DNA of 64,000 bases, from contig NZ_QWEQ01000007.1 of the NCBI RefSeq assembly GCF_009936045.1, positions 62,001 to 126,000 on the forward strand. Direction: 5' to 3'. Positions within the stretch are counted from its first letter, which is position 1, and the number at the start of each line of letters is the position of its first letter. The DNA comes from Emergencia sp. 1XD21-10. Lineage in GTDB: Bacteria; Bacillota; Clostridia; Peptostreptococcales; Anaerovoracaceae. Below are positions 8,896 to 17,258 of the stretch, in pieces. A program made the position numbers and the translations under genes. Below the pieces are notes generated by a model. The model searched no databases. It worked only from the letters and a program-made list of their open reading frames with translations, and was not told where the DNA came from.

Positions 8896-8925
8896 ATTCT
8901 AATACGGTTACACTATACATGTCAA
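8896..8925 (-). promoter_or_regulatory. SigmaA-type promoter for the TM2-SPFH-Ltp operon
   Basis: On the minus strand a perfect TTGACA (plus-strand 8920-8925) is followed after 18 bases by TAGAAT (8896-8901). This is about 75 bases before the TM2 gene start, leaving a short leader. Confidence 0.6.
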
Positions 8926-8956
8926 CTATTTTTTATAATCCGGAAAGGTGGTTTCT

Positions 8957-9187
8957 ATGGATTACGAATTTGGAACAATTCACATTAAAGTGAACGATTT
9001 GATAAAAGAACGAAATCTCAGTAAAAACAAATTGAGCCATAGAGCCGATATGCAGCGTACGCAGCTGAACAAATACTGCAACAATCAAATTAGCAGACTT
9101 GATATCGATGTGCTGGCCCGCTTATGTACTGCCTTAGACTGCAAAATTGAGGATTTACTGGAGTTCGTTCCTCCAACAAAAGAATAA
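8957..9187 (+). CDS. Small Cro/CI-type HTH regulator (XRE1)
   Basis: A 76-residue protein that is almost entirely one helix-turn-helix domain: V-N-D-L-I-K-E-R-N-L-S-K-N-K-L, a turn, then M-Q-R-T-Q-L-N-K-Y as recognition helix, and a closing LARLCTALDCKIEDLLEF typical of the HTH_26 group. The start at 8957 follows GGAAAGGTGG; an upstream in-frame GTG at 8948 lies inside that site. It is divergent from the TM2 operon and could repress it. Array A1 follows its stop. Confidence 0.8.
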   Translation: MDYEFGTIHIKVNDLIKERNLSKNKLSHRADMQRTQLNKYCNNQISRLDIDVLARLCTALDCKIEDLLEFVPPTKE

Positions 9188-9249
9188 AGCTGTATTGCCT
9201 CGAAGATACGCCTTTACCTATAGTTTACACAAAAACGTTAGGGGATGTT

Positions 9250-9304
9250 GTGCTGACAGCACGAAAAATATGAGCGAAGAGGTCTGTCGCAGACTTTAAC
9301 GCTC
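9250..9304 (+). other. Structured non-coding stretch, paired stem-loops
   Basis: GTGCT-GAC-AGCAC (9250-9262) is followed by a longer stem: GAGCG (9272-9276) pairs with CGCTC (9300-9304), enclosing GTCTG-TCG-CAGAC (9282-9294) across a symmetrical 5/5 internal loop. It lies 60 bases downstream of XRE1 and could act as a terminator, but there is no U-run. Confidence 0.4.
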
Positions 9305-9335
9305 TTGATTCTGCACTGCCTTCCCCACGGTGAAA

Positions 9336-9556
9336 TACATATTTTTAAAGAAAACCCCAAAAATATGCACATCAGTCTACATATTTTCGGGGTTTTTACG
9401 TTATATATGCATATTTGCCACTGTGAACGAATAATCTAATTGCTATTTCAGAGTTTTTTCAAAATAAAAATGCATATGTGGAGCAAAACCATCAGAAATA
9501 TGCAGATTTCTTCAATACGCTATGCATATTTTTGGCTTTTTTTCCGGATATATGCA
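9336..9556. repeat. Inverted-repeat array A1: four 34-bp units TGCATAT-N20-ATATGCA
   Basis: Units at 9336-9369, 9378-9411, 9471-9504 and 9523-9556 are each exactly 34 bp. The left arm is T(G/A)CATAT and the right arm is ATATGCA; the 20-bp interiors are unrelated. Linkers are 8, 59 and 18 bp. The 8-bp linker makes a second, tight inverted repeat with the neighbouring arms (ATATGCACA, four bases, then TCTACATAT). The segment CCAAAAATATGCACATCAGT recurs in array A2, the 34-bp window around it matching at 30 positions. It occupies the gap between two converging HTH genes, with no ORF inside. Confidence 0.85.
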
Positions 9557-9577
9557 CACGCCCCTTCTATAGTAGTC

Positions 9578-10018
9578 TCAGACCTTCAAAGGCTCTACAC
9601 CGCACTGATCCAGCAGCAGGTTCACTTCCGTCACACTGCGGATTCCTTTGTTAATTGCCACAGCAATCCGCACGTCCCGTTCATCTTTGGGATACAACGG
9701 CGCGGCTTTTGCAATCTCAAGACCCCGCTGCGTCTGACTGTAGTTCATCTCTGCACCAATACAAAGAGCTATCACCTTATCCCTGCCGGGATTTTTCTTG
9801 TCACCATTTAAAATGTTATACACATAGTTGCGACTGATTCCGCTGGCGGCAACTACTTCTGACGTAGTCAGACCCTTTACTCCAATCATCCAGTTCAGGT
9901 ATTCATAAAAATATGTAAACTCCCGTTCCTTATAGGCATCGATGAATTGATCCGCCTCGCTGCAGTCTTTCACTTGTTCTAATATCTTCGATAAGCCTCT
10001 CGTCGTCTTCTCACTCAT
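9578..10018 (-). CDS. Cro/CI-type HTH regulator (XRE2)
   Basis: 146 aa. An N-terminal helical extension (~45 residues, Y-K-E-R-E-F-T-Y-F-Y-E-Y-L) precedes an HTH domain: GLTTSEVVAASGISRNYVYN as scaffold and recognition helix, then a second helical region with Y-S-Q-T-Q-R-G-L-E-I-A. It is divergent from the Ser/Thr kinase gene at 10105 with an 86-base gap. HTH/kinase pairs like this are frequent in Clostridia and the kinase may phosphorylate the regulator; that is inference. Its 3' end abuts array A1. Confidence 0.75.
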   Translation of the reverse strand: MSEKTTRGLSKILEQVKDCSEADQFIDAYKEREFTYFYEYLNWMIGVKGLTTSEVVAASGISRNYVYNILNGDKKNPGRDKVIALCIGAEMNYSQTQRGLEIAKAAPLYPKDERDVRIAVAINKGIRSVTEVNLLLDQCGVEPLKV

Positions 10019-10104
10019 AAACTTTTACTCCCGAAAATGCTATATGATATTCTTTTCAAATATGTTACAATACAATTAGATTAAATGCAAGCAGGAGAAA
10101 TAGC

Positions 10105-11184
10105 ATGACCCCAGAAAACCAACTGACACTTTCCTTTTACAAGGAAATTGCCGTAATCAGCAAAGACCACGATGTACATCTTGTCCAGCATGTTGAATCC
10201 GGAGAAATCTACATCAAAAAGCATGCGTCAATAGAATGCTTTCCCGTTTACGATACGCTTCAAAAATCTGCATTTCCATCGGTTCCCGAAATCATTGAGC
10301 TGATTCCCGATGCCGATTCCCTGACGATTATCGAGGAATACATCCACGGAAAAAATCTGGAACAAATTTTAGAGAAGCGTCTGTTTTCTGAAGAGGAAAC
10401 CGCACATATCATCATCGACTTGTGTAAAATTTTAAAGCCCTTTCACGACCATTTTCCTAAAATCATTCATCGTGATATTAAACCTTCCAATCTTATTTTG
10501 GAAAAACACGGTCATCTGTATTTAATTGATTTTGACGCAGCAAAGACATACAATCCCAACAAAACAAAGGACACCGTACTGATGGGTACGGTGGATTATG
10601 CTGCTCCGGAACAATACGGCTTTCTGCAGTCCGACCAAAGAACGGATATCTACTCCATCGGCATTTTAATGAACAAAATGCTGACCGGAAGTCTCCCTTC
10701 CGAAACTCTGGCTGCCGGCCGTCTTGGAAAAATCATCCAGACCTGCACCGCATTAAATCCTGACGATCGCTACGCAAGCTGCGATCAGCTGGCGCAGGCA
10801 TTAAAAAACAGCATCGTGCCGCCTGCTGCGGCTGTTCCTGTAAATACCTCAAATGCCGCAGTTGAACCGGCTCCCAAGAAAAAAACACCCCTGCAGCATT
10901 CTCTCGTCTTTCTCACAGGTGTATTCTTTACCTATGTCAGCATGACCACAGAATTTACCCAAGAGAATAATCAGCCTTTTACAGGATATTCCCTCTGGGT
11001 AAATCGAATCGGTTCTGCCATCGCCCTGCTGCTGTGCCTCATATACTACACCAATTATTTCAATTTGCGGAACCGATATCCTTGGAAAAAGAAATCCTCC
11101 GGCATACGTGAAGCCGGTCGCCTGCTCCTGGGAGGATTCCTTTGTTTTCTGATTCCGGTCGTTTTCGTCCTCTTCCTTGAATAA
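10105..11184 (+). CDS. Membrane-anchored Ser/Thr protein kinase
   Basis: 359 aa with a good site (GCAGGAGAAATAGC) before the ATG. The catalytic loop is IHRDIKPSNLIL, the metal motif reads DFD in place of DFG, and the activation segment ends MGTVDYAAPEQYGF, followed by TDIYSIGILMNKML. The glycine-rich loop is poorly formed, with the lysine probably in EIYIKKH, so ATP binding may be unusual. A linker rich in Ala/Pro (residues ~250-265) leads to two membrane helices and a basic loop. No PASTA or other sensor domain is present, unlike PrkC. It is divergent from the XRE2 regulator. Confidence 0.88.
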   Translation: MTPENQLTLSFYKEIAVISKDHDVHLVQHVESGEIYIKKHASIECFPVYDTLQKSAFPSVPEIIELIPDADSLTIIEEYIHGKNLEQILEKRLFSEEETAHIIIDLCKILKPFHDHFPKIIHRDIKPSNLILEKHGHLYLIDFDAAKTYNPNKTKDTVLMGTVDYAAPEQYGFLQSDQRTDIYSIGILMNKMLTGSLPSETLAAGRLGKIIQTCTALNPDDRYASCDQLAQALKNSIVPPAAAVPVNTSNAAVEPAPKKKTPLQHSLVFLTGVFFTYVSMTTEFTQENNQPFTGYSLWVNRIGSAIALLLCLIYYTNYFNLRNRYPWKKKSSGIREAGRLLLGGFLCFLIPVVFVLFLE

Positions 11185-11186
11185 CT

Positions 11187-11540
11187 TTACTTCGGCGACT
11201 TCGGATTAAACAGCACCGCTACGATATATCCGAAGGCAATCGCCACCGCAATTCCTGCGGAAGTCGCCTTTACTGCACCGGTGACAGCACCCAGAAATCC
11301 ATCCTTTGCGCCTTCCATGGCGCCCTTTGCAAGTGCATAGCCAAATCCCGGCAACGGTGTTGTTGCGCCCTGGCTGGCAAGCTGCACAAGGGGTTCGTAC
11401 AGATGAACTGCCTCAAGCAGTACACCTGCCACTACAAAGATGACTAAAATTCTCGGCGTAGTCAACTTTGTAGTATCCATGAGAATCTGTCCGATGACAC
11501 AAATCGCGCCGCCGATTAAAAACGTATATATATAATCCAT
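11187..11540 (-). CDS. spoVAE: Stage V sporulation protein AE (SpoVAE/AEB)
   Basis: 117 aa with three or four hydrophobic helices: a start Y-I-Y-T-F-L-I-G-G-A, then DTTKLTTPRILVIFVVAGV and TPLPGFGYALAKGAMEGAKD, a signature of SpoVAEB proteins. Part of the channel that moves Ca-dipicolinic acid into the forespore and releases it at germination. It follows spoVAD by 36 bases in the minus-strand order C-D-E. Only these three spoVA genes are present, as in many Clostridia, which lack AA, AB, AEA and AF. Its end converges with the kinase gene, with 2 bases between them. Confidence 0.92.
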   Translation of the reverse strand: MDYIYTFLIGGAICVIGQILMDTTKLTTPRILVIFVVAGVLLEAVHLYEPLVQLASQGATTPLPGFGYALAKGAMEGAKDGFLGAVTGAVKATSAGIAVAIAFGYIVAVLFNPKSPK

Positions 11541-11576
11541 AATCTCATCCTCTCTAATCCTGCAAATCTTAGATCT

Positions 11577-12659
11577 TTAACATGTCGCCAAAGATACCGC
11601 GTGAGCAATCCCCGGAATGCTTTCGCCCTGAAAAGGACTGATGGTGGAAAGCATCGCTCCCGTTGAAATCAGCAGCACCCTGGAAAGCTCCCCGCAGCGC
11701 ATTCTTCGCAAAATGTTTCCGCTGAAAACCGAAGCCGAGCAGCCGCAGCCGCTTCCGCCGCCATGGACATCCTGCTCTTCCCGATAGAAAAGCATCGTGC
11801 CGCAATCATCATACCGCTGATTCACAGCTGCCGGGTCAAGACCCGCGTCTTTCAGTAAATCCGCCGCGATATCCTTTCCGATATATCCCAAATCGCCAGT
11901 CAAAACTAAATCATAATAATCCAGCTTCCTGCCTGTATCTTCCAGATGATTGAGAATCGTGTCTACCGCAGCCGGCGCCATGGCGCTTCCCATCTGATTG
12001 GCGTCCTTTACCCCTGCATCGATAATTTTACCAATGGTACCGCAGTCAACCTTTATGTTTTTCAGAGAAACCGGCTCCGCAGCTTTCTTCCCGTCCAAAG
12101 CGCCGACTTGCGACAGGTCCGCCATCTTTTCGGATACCACCATTGCCCCTGCTGCAGTAGCAGTCCACTGCGCTGAAGGTGGTCTCTGATTGCCGTGCTC
12201 TACTGGCATACGAAACTGCCGCTCCGCCGTGCAAAAGTGACTGGACGCACCCACGATAATATTATGGGCAAAACCGCCGTCGGTGAGCATTGCTCCAAGA
12301 AGCAGAGACTCCGTCATCGTTGAACAGGCGCCGTAAAGTCCTAAAAACGGCAAATGTAAATCCCTTGCCATAAAAGATGAAGACATCAGCTGATTGAGAA
12401 GATCGCCGCTGAGTACCAGATCGATATCCTTTTTCTCTTTTCCCGATTTTTGCAGAGCCGCAAGCATTGCCTCTTTCAGCATCTTGCTTTCCGCCTTTTC
12501 CCAGGTCTTTTCGCCAAACATATCATCTTCTAAAATCATATCAAATGAATCGCGCAAAGGTCCTTCACCCTCTTTTTTTCCGACCACTGCCGCCGAACCT
12601 ATGATATAAGGACAGGTATCAAATGTCACCGTCTGCTTTCCAATTTTCTTTTCTGCCAT
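11577..12659 (-). CDS. spoVAD: Stage V sporulation protein AD (SpoVAD)
   Basis: 360 aa with a thiolase-like fold; the protein binds dipicolinic acid on the inner spore membrane. Recognisable segments are F-D-T-C-P-Y-I-I-G-S-A-A-V-V-G, GLYGACSTMTESLLLGAMLT, PSAQWTATAAGAMV, DLVLTGDLGYIGKDI and a Gly/Cys-rich GGGSGCGCSA. The start at 12659 has a strong AGGAGG 5 bases upstream; the frame is open nine codons further without such a site. The middle gene of spoVAC-D-E, it is expected to be transcribed by SigG in the forespore. Confidence 0.94.
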   Translation of the reverse strand: MAEKKIGKQTVTFDTCPYIIGSAAVVGKKEGEGPLRDSFDMILEDDMFGEKTWEKAESKMLKEAMLAALQKSGKEKKDIDLVLSGDLLNQLMSSSFMARDLHLPFLGLYGACSTMTESLLLGAMLTDGGFAHNIIVGASSHFCTAERQFRMPVEHGNQRPPSAQWTATAAGAMVVSEKMADLSQVGALDGKKAAEPVSLKNIKVDCGTIGKIIDAGVKDANQMGSAMAPAAVDTILNHLEDTGRKLDYYDLVLTGDLGYIGKDIAADLLKDAGLDPAAVNQRYDDCGTMLFYREEQDVHGGGSGCGCSASVFSGNILRRMRCGELSRVLLISTGAMLSTISPFQGESIPGIAHAVSLATC

Positions 12660-12693
12660 TTCTGCCTCCTCACAACCGTTTTTCAAACAATCT

Positions 12694-13170
12694 TTAAAAC
12701 AATCCTATCATCCAGTAAATTACCCCGACCACTGTCGCCGCCGTAATCCCGCTTACCAGCACAGGTCCTGCTACACTGAAAAGTTTTGCGCCGACGCCCA
12801 GTACAAGTCCTTCTTTTTTATACTCGATTGCCGGTGCGACCATAGAATTGGCAAAACCACTAATGGGTACAATAACGCCTGCGCCAGCAAACTTTGCGAT
12901 ACTGTCAAAGATGCCAAAGCCCGTTAAAAGCTGCGCCAGCGCCACAATTCCGATGGTCACATAGGTGCCTGCATCTTTTTCCGAAAGCCCCTTGCTTACT
13001 AGCAGATTGCTGATATAAGAACCTGCTGTGCAAACTAGTCCGCCGACAATAAATGCCCGCATACAATTGGCAAAATAAGTTGGTTTCGGTGTGAACTGCT
13101 TAGAATATTTTTCATATGCTTTCGCTACATCTTTCTTTTGTACTTCTTTTTTCTCTGTGTTCTGTGCCAT
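12694..13170 (-). CDS. spoVAC: Stage V sporulation protein AC (SpoVAC)
   Basis: 158 aa, about five hydrophobic helices. The N-terminal Y-E-K-Y-S-K-Q-F-T-P-K-P and FGIFDSIAKFAGAGVIVPIS with GFANSMVAPAIEYKKEG are hallmarks of SpoVAC, which has been described as a mechanosensitive channel releasing dipicolinate during germination. The start at 13170 follows GGGAGGTGACCGAA. It is the first gene of spoVAC-D-E and is divergent from maf, with a candidate SigG promoter between them. Confidence 0.94.
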   Translation of the reverse strand: MAQNTEKKEVQKKDVAKAYEKYSKQFTPKPTYFANCMRAFIVGGLVCTAGSYISNLLVSKGLSEKDAGTYVTIGIVALAQLLTGFGIFDSIAKFAGAGVIVPISGFANSMVAPAIEYKKEGLVLGVGAKLFSVAGPVLVSGITAATVVGVIYWMIGLF

Positions 13171-13197
13171 TTCGGTCACCTCCCATAAATCTTTCAT

Positions 13198-13226
13198 TAG
13201 TATTTGGCAAAATCCAAATTTTATGC
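13198..13226 (-). promoter_or_regulatory. Candidate SigG promoter for spoVAC-D-E
   Basis: On the minus strand GCATA (plus-strand 13222-13226) is followed after 17 bases by AATACTA (13198-13204). This is close to the SigG pattern (GHATR, ~18 bases, CATHHTA). It lies 28 bases before the spoVAC start. The call rests on pattern and gene context only. Confidence 0.4.
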
Positions 13227-13251
13227 CATAATATTATTCGGAGGTAAAACC

Positions 13252-13830
13252 ATGAAAAAAACAATTATTTTAGCTTCATCATCGCCAAGAAGAATCGAAA
13301 TGATGCACAAACACGGCTATAATCCTACTATCATGCCTGCTGACATAGACGAAACTCTGCCAAAAAACATTTCTGCTAAAGATGCAGTCATGTTTCTAGC
13401 ACTCAAAAAAGCCCTTTACGTAGAGCAAAAAGCTGCGCCAGGCAGTATCATCATCGCCGCAGACACGGTGGTTTATAAGGATGGAATTTTAGGAAAACCG
13501 GAAAACAGAAGCGATGCTGCCCGCATGCTCAGAAAAATAAAAAACACCAGCCATCAGGTCGCAACAGGCGTTGCGATTCTAATAGCCGGTGAATCTACTA
13601 GAAACGTATTTTATGATATAACGGAAGTCTTTTGCAAGGATTTTAACGACGATGAGCTTTCCGCCTATCTTGATACTGATGAGCCTTACGACAAAGCCGG
13701 AGCCTATGCCATTCAGGGAATCTTTGCAAAACACATCGATCACTGGAACGGCTCATTTGACACCGTAGTCGGATTTCCCTGGGAATTGATTCAGCTAAAG
13801 CTTAAAGAACTCCTTACTAGCGAAAATTAG
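13252..13830 (+). CDS. maf: Maf-like nucleotide pyrophosphatase
   Basis: 192 aa. Hydrolyses non-canonical nucleoside triphosphates (dTTP/UTP-type Maf). The N-terminal ASSSPRRIEMM is the family signature; AADTVVYKDGILGKP holds the catalytic Asp, and DKAGAYAIQGIFA closes the fold. The start at 13252 follows GGAGG at 13240-13244; a longer open frame to 13204 lacks a site. Its stop codon overlaps the end of the converging MATE gene by 4 bases. In many Clostridia maf lies just upstream of radC and mreB, but here it is 22 kb away from them. Confidence 0.92.
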   Translation: MKKTIILASSSPRRIEMMHKHGYNPTIMPADIDETLPKNISAKDAVMFLALKKALYVEQKAAPGSIIIAADTVVYKDGILGKPENRSDAARMLRKIKNTSHQVATGVAILIAGESTRNVFYDITEVFCKDFNDDELSAYLDTDEPYDKAGAYAIQGIFAKHIDHWNGSFDTVVGFPWELIQLKLKELLTSEN

Positions 13831-15209
13831 TCGTTCTCTTGCGGGATATCCGCCACAATATTAATCCATTTACGATTTTTGAATCTTGGCAGTGATACAA
13901 TTACTCTTCCAACATCGCCAATGGCAACAATGAGCATTGCAATAGGTAGGCTAACCTTCAGCACCAAAACCGAGAAAAACGCGAGAGGCACCTGCACCAG
14001 CAAGTTACAGATAATCTCAACTTTCATGCAGAACAAGGTATCTCCTCCAGCTCGTAGAGTTCCCACGATAAAAATATACCCTAGCATCTTCGGTGTCAGA
14101 GTAATTGCCATCGCAATCAGCGAATGCACCAACAAATCGTTGGTTTCACCATTGAAGTGATAAATGCCTGTCACCGGCCTTGCAACGAGTATCATCAAAA
14201 TCGTCATAAAAACGTTAAGTATCATAACTACTTTAACGGCACGCTTTCCATTTTGGAAGGCTTCTTCTTTATTACCCTGCCCCAAAGTTTCTCCTATTAG
14301 CATTGCCGTTGCATTACCGACGCCAAAATATGCTGACTGGAGCAGTTCACAGATTACATTGGCAACCTGCGCCACAGCAAGAGCTGCTGTCCCCAGTTTT
14401 CCGTAAGCGGCAAAAATCAGCGTTACGGAAGCCGCCCAACTACACTCTGTAAAAACTACCGGAACAGCTGTTTTCATAACACGCATAAAATGAGATTTTT
14501 CAAAATTGAGCAGTGTTTTCAAGTTTGTCTTAAACGGATGAGATTTTCTCGTATAGACAAAGGTGACCAGCGCTGTAAACTCAAAAATTCTTGCAATTAA
14601 AGTTGCTACAGCAGCACCCTTTACACCGAGTTCCGGAAATCCGCAGACTCCGAAAATCAAAACGTAATTCAGTACCGCATTGATGCACAAGGCAACTGCA
14701 TTGATTATTGTCGGCACTTTTAAATCCTGAATCGCTCTGGAATTATAGGATATGGCAGATGACATACCCGAAAATACATACGAAAAGCAAGCGATTCTAA
14801 GATAATCCACGCCAAGTTTAATCACCATTTCATCTTCAGAAAACATCTGTATCACATTTGGTGCAAAAACAAATGCTGCTACACTCACTACGAGTGCAAA
14901 AATGAAACCTACCGCATAGTCAATCCCCAGCATCCGCCGTACACCGGCAATATCCTTAGCTCCCCAGTACTGCGCAGTGTAAACTGCCGCTCCGCTGTAA
15001 AGACCAAAAAGCGTAACTGTATATACAAAATAAACCTGATTAGCAGCACCTACAGCAGCCAGTTCCTGTTCCCCTAGCATTCCAATCATCAGCGTGTCGA
15101 TTAAGTTAAGGCCCAAGCTGATTAAGTTTTGAAATACCACCGGAATCCCGATTATGAGCATTTTTCGATAAAATCGTTTCTGCGCTGTCTGCACCGTCAA
15201 TTCTGTCAT
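13827..15209 (-). CDS. MATE family efflux transporter (first copy)
   Basis: 460 aa, twelve hydrophobic segments. The first helices (IPVVFQNLISLGLNLIDTLM and GMLGEQELAAVGAANQVYFV) and the repeat of this pattern in the second half are typical of the MatE fold. Members export drugs or metabolites using a Na+ or H+ gradient; the substrate here is unknown. The start at 15209 follows GAGGAGGAAGGG; the longer open frame is less likely. A second, clearly related MATE gene lies at 23729-25078. Array B1 occupies the gap upstream. Confidence 0.9.
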   Translation of the reverse strand: MTELTVQTAQKRFYRKMLIIGIPVVFQNLISLGLNLIDTLMIGMLGEQELAAVGAANQVYFVYTVTLFGLYSGAAVYTAQYWGAKDIAGVRRMLGIDYAVGFIFALVVSVAAFVFAPNVIQMFSEDEMVIKLGVDYLRIACFSYVFSGMSSAISYNSRAIQDLKVPTIINAVALCINAVLNYVLIFGVCGFPELGVKGAAVATLIARIFEFTALVTFVYTRKSHPFKTNLKTLLNFEKSHFMRVMKTAVPVVFTECSWAASVTLIFAAYGKLGTAALAVAQVANVICELLQSAYFGVGNATAMLIGETLGQGNKEEAFQNGKRAVKVVMILNVFMTILMILVARPVTGIYHFNGETNDLLVHSLIAMAITLTPKMLGYIFIVGTLRAGGDTLFCMKVEIICNLLVQVPLAFFSVLVLKVSLPIAMLIVAIGDVGRVIVSLPRFKNRKWINIVADIPQEND

Positions 15210-15489
15210 AACCCTTCCTCCTCTATGAAAATTGCCCTCTACTTGCAAGGGGCTATACCTCTGCCAGCTTAGGGCAATCATCATTATATCACATTACAAT
15301 TGAAAATCCAATCCATTGGGAGAAAGTTTTTGTAGGAGCCCTTAATCCTATAATAATCCTGGTGACCCATGAAAAGAGAAGGCAAAGTGAAAAGTCATAA
15401 AATGTTTCGATATGTTTTAGTGCAAACCTAGCCAACGGTAGATGCCAACTTCACGTCTTTATTTTGAATTCTTGCGCTGTTTGAGGTTT

Positions 15490-15813
15490 ATTGTGCAATT
15501 CCCCACTTCCACACCTACATTATGCACAACTTCTTCTATAAGGAGTTGTGCATAACCTAATAAACAACATTCCTTTGCACAACTACTAAGGGATAAACGC
15601 GCTGCACTCTACCTATCACTGATTATCGTTGTGCAATACTGCCCAAACAATTCAACCTTGCACAACATTTTAAACGTAAATGTGATAGTTATTTCATCTA
15701 TAATCCCACTACTCCAAAGAAGTTGTGCAAATCCTTAAATCCAAATCTCATCCACATAACTTTCCATAAGTCAAGTTGTGCAAACACGAAGTAAGTCCAT
15801 GTAGCTGCACAAC
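15490..15813. repeat. Inverted-repeat array B1: five ~39-bp units GTTGTGCA-N23-TGCACAAC
   Basis: Units at 15490-15530 (41 bp, first base A), 15545-15583, 15628-15666, 15722-15760 (right arm degenerate) and 15775-15813. Interiors are unrelated. Linkers are 14, 44, 55 and 14 bp. The first two units also create a tight 10-bp perfect inverted repeat across their junction (ATGCACAACT 15522-15531 and AGTTGTGCAT 15544-15553). The array fills much of a 747-base gap between the start of a MATE gene and the end of etfA; no ORF or other gene is seen in 15210-15956. Confidence 0.85.
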
Positions 15814-15904
15814 CATAAAACTACAAAAGTACCATTCAGAATAATGGTTTAAACATTTACACTATCGACTCGACTTCTCAGAAATCTACCAGCAAATTGC
15901 ATTC

Positions 15905-15934
15905 AAAAAGAGGACGCATTTGCGTCCTCTTTTT
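15905..15934 (-). terminator. Bidirectional hairpin ending the acd-etfBA operon
   Basis: A near-perfect stem: AAAAAGAGGACGCA, two bases, TGCGTCCTCTTTTT. It lies 22 bases past the etfA stop and reads as a rho-independent terminator in both directions. Confidence 0.85.
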
Positions 15935-15956
15935 ATGCAATTTGGGTTAGGTCTCC

Positions 15957-17240
15957 CTATTTCGTAGTTGCGTCGTACAGCGCTTCTGCGTTTTCCCATT
16001 CAGCAATGATTTCTGGGATTACTTTGTACAGGTCGCCTACGATTGCGTAGTCAGCAACTTCCATGATCGGAGCGTCTGGATCCTTGTTGATTGCTACGAT
16101 ACAGCCGGAAGTCTGCATACCAGCAAGGTGCTGGATGGCGCCGGAAATACCGCAAGCAAAGTAAATTTCAGGTTTAACTGTAGTACCAGTCTGACCTACC
16201 TGGTGGGAGTGGTCAATCCAGCCAGCATCTACAGCAGCACGGGAAGAGCCAACAACACCGCCAACTTTGTCAGCGAACTGCTTCATCAGTTCAAAACCAG
16301 AAGCATCACCCAGACCACGTCCGCCGGAGCAGATAATCTTAGCATCAGTCAGAGATACCATTTCCTTCATGGATTTAACGATATCTTTGATTTCGATTCT
16401 GACATCTTCCTTGCTAATTTCTGGTTTAACGTTTACGATTTCACCAGTAGCACCAGCCTGTCTTTCCTGCTTCTGCATTACGCCAGGTCTTACTGTGGAC
16501 ATCTGCGGTCTGGTCTTAGGGCAGATGATGGTAGCCATCAGGTTACCGCCGAATGCCGGACGAGTCTGCTTGATTCCAGTGGATGGATCGTTAGGATCCA
16601 GAGTGGAAGTATCTAATGTAGTATTAGCTTTTGCAAATTCGATGTACTTGGAAACTTTAACGTCCAAGTGTGTACAGTCAGCAGTCAGACCAGTGTTGCA
16701 TCTTGCAGCAATACGAGGTGCAAAGTCACGACCAATGTGAGTAGCGCCGTACAGAACGATTTCCGGTTTGTATTCATCGATTAACTGCTTCATAACCTTA
16801 GTGTAACCGTCAGTTGTGAAGTTTTCAAGAAGTGGGTCCTGAACCATATATACTTTTTCAGCGCCGTATTCGAAACATTCCTGTGCCAGGTGGTCGATGT
16901 TGTTACCAATCAGTACAGCACAGATCTGTGTATCTTCGCTGATGTCTTTTGCTAATTTCTTACCTTCGCCCAGTAATTCCAGTGCCACGTTCTGAATTTT
17001 GCCCTGTCTCTGTTCAGCAAATACCCAGATGTGCTTGTAAGCGGAAAGGTCAACCTTTTCAGCTTCAGGAGCAGCTTCAATCGCGTCGAAGTTACATTTA
17101 GCGATACAAGCGTTACAGTTTGTGCACTTTCCTTCGTCTACAACAGCAATTCTGTCAACGATCTTCAGAGCGTCAAACGGACAAGCTTTTGCGCAAAGGG
17201 AACATCCTTTACATTTATCATTAATGATTTTAATAGCCAT
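15957..17240 (-). CDS. etfA: Electron transfer flavoprotein alpha subunit with N-terminal 2[4Fe-4S] ferredoxin domain
   Basis: 427 aa. Residues 1-60 hold two cluster motifs, C-x2-C-x2-C-x3-C-P ([12 protein letters not shown]) and [14 protein letters not shown]. The rest is a normal EtfA: A-E-Q-R-Q-G, then the FAD-binding end with [44 protein letters not shown] and [10 protein letters not shown]. Electrons pass between acyl-CoA dehydrogenase, flavins and the clusters. A ferredoxin-fused EtfA is known from CarE, the caffeyl-CoA reductase subunit of Acetobacterium, and from other bifurcating or confurcating Etf complexes. Here it closes the acd-etfB-etfA operon, 18 bases behind etfB. Confidence 0.93.
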   Translation of the reverse strand: MAIKIINDKCKGCSLCAKACPFDALKIVDRIAVVDEGKCTNCNACIAKCNFDAIEAAPEAEKVDLSAYKHIWVFAEQRQGKIQNVALELLGEGKKLAKDISEDTQICAVLIGNNIDHLAQECFEYGAEKVYMVQDPLLENFTTDGYTKVMKQLIDEYKPEIVLYGATHIGRDFAPRIAARCNTGLTADCTHLDVKVSKYIEFAKANTTLDTSTLDPNDPSTGIKQTRPAFGGNLMATIICPKTRPQMSTVRPGVMQKQERQAGATGEIVNVKPEISKEDVRIEIKDIVKSMKEMVSLTDAKIICSGGRGLGDASGFELMKQFADKVGGVVGSSRAAVDAGWIDHSHQVGQTGTTVKPEIYFACGISGAIQHLAGMQTSGCIVAINKDPDAPIMEVADYAIVGDLYKVIPEIIAEWENAEALYDATTK

Positions 17241-17258
17241 TATTATTCCTCCTTCAGA

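Noticed and set aside
9336-9556. loxP/FRT-like recombination sites (34 bp)
   Set aside because: Conserved parts are the outer 7 bp with a 20-bp variable core, the reverse of 13-8-13 sites; no tyrosine recombinase is nearby.
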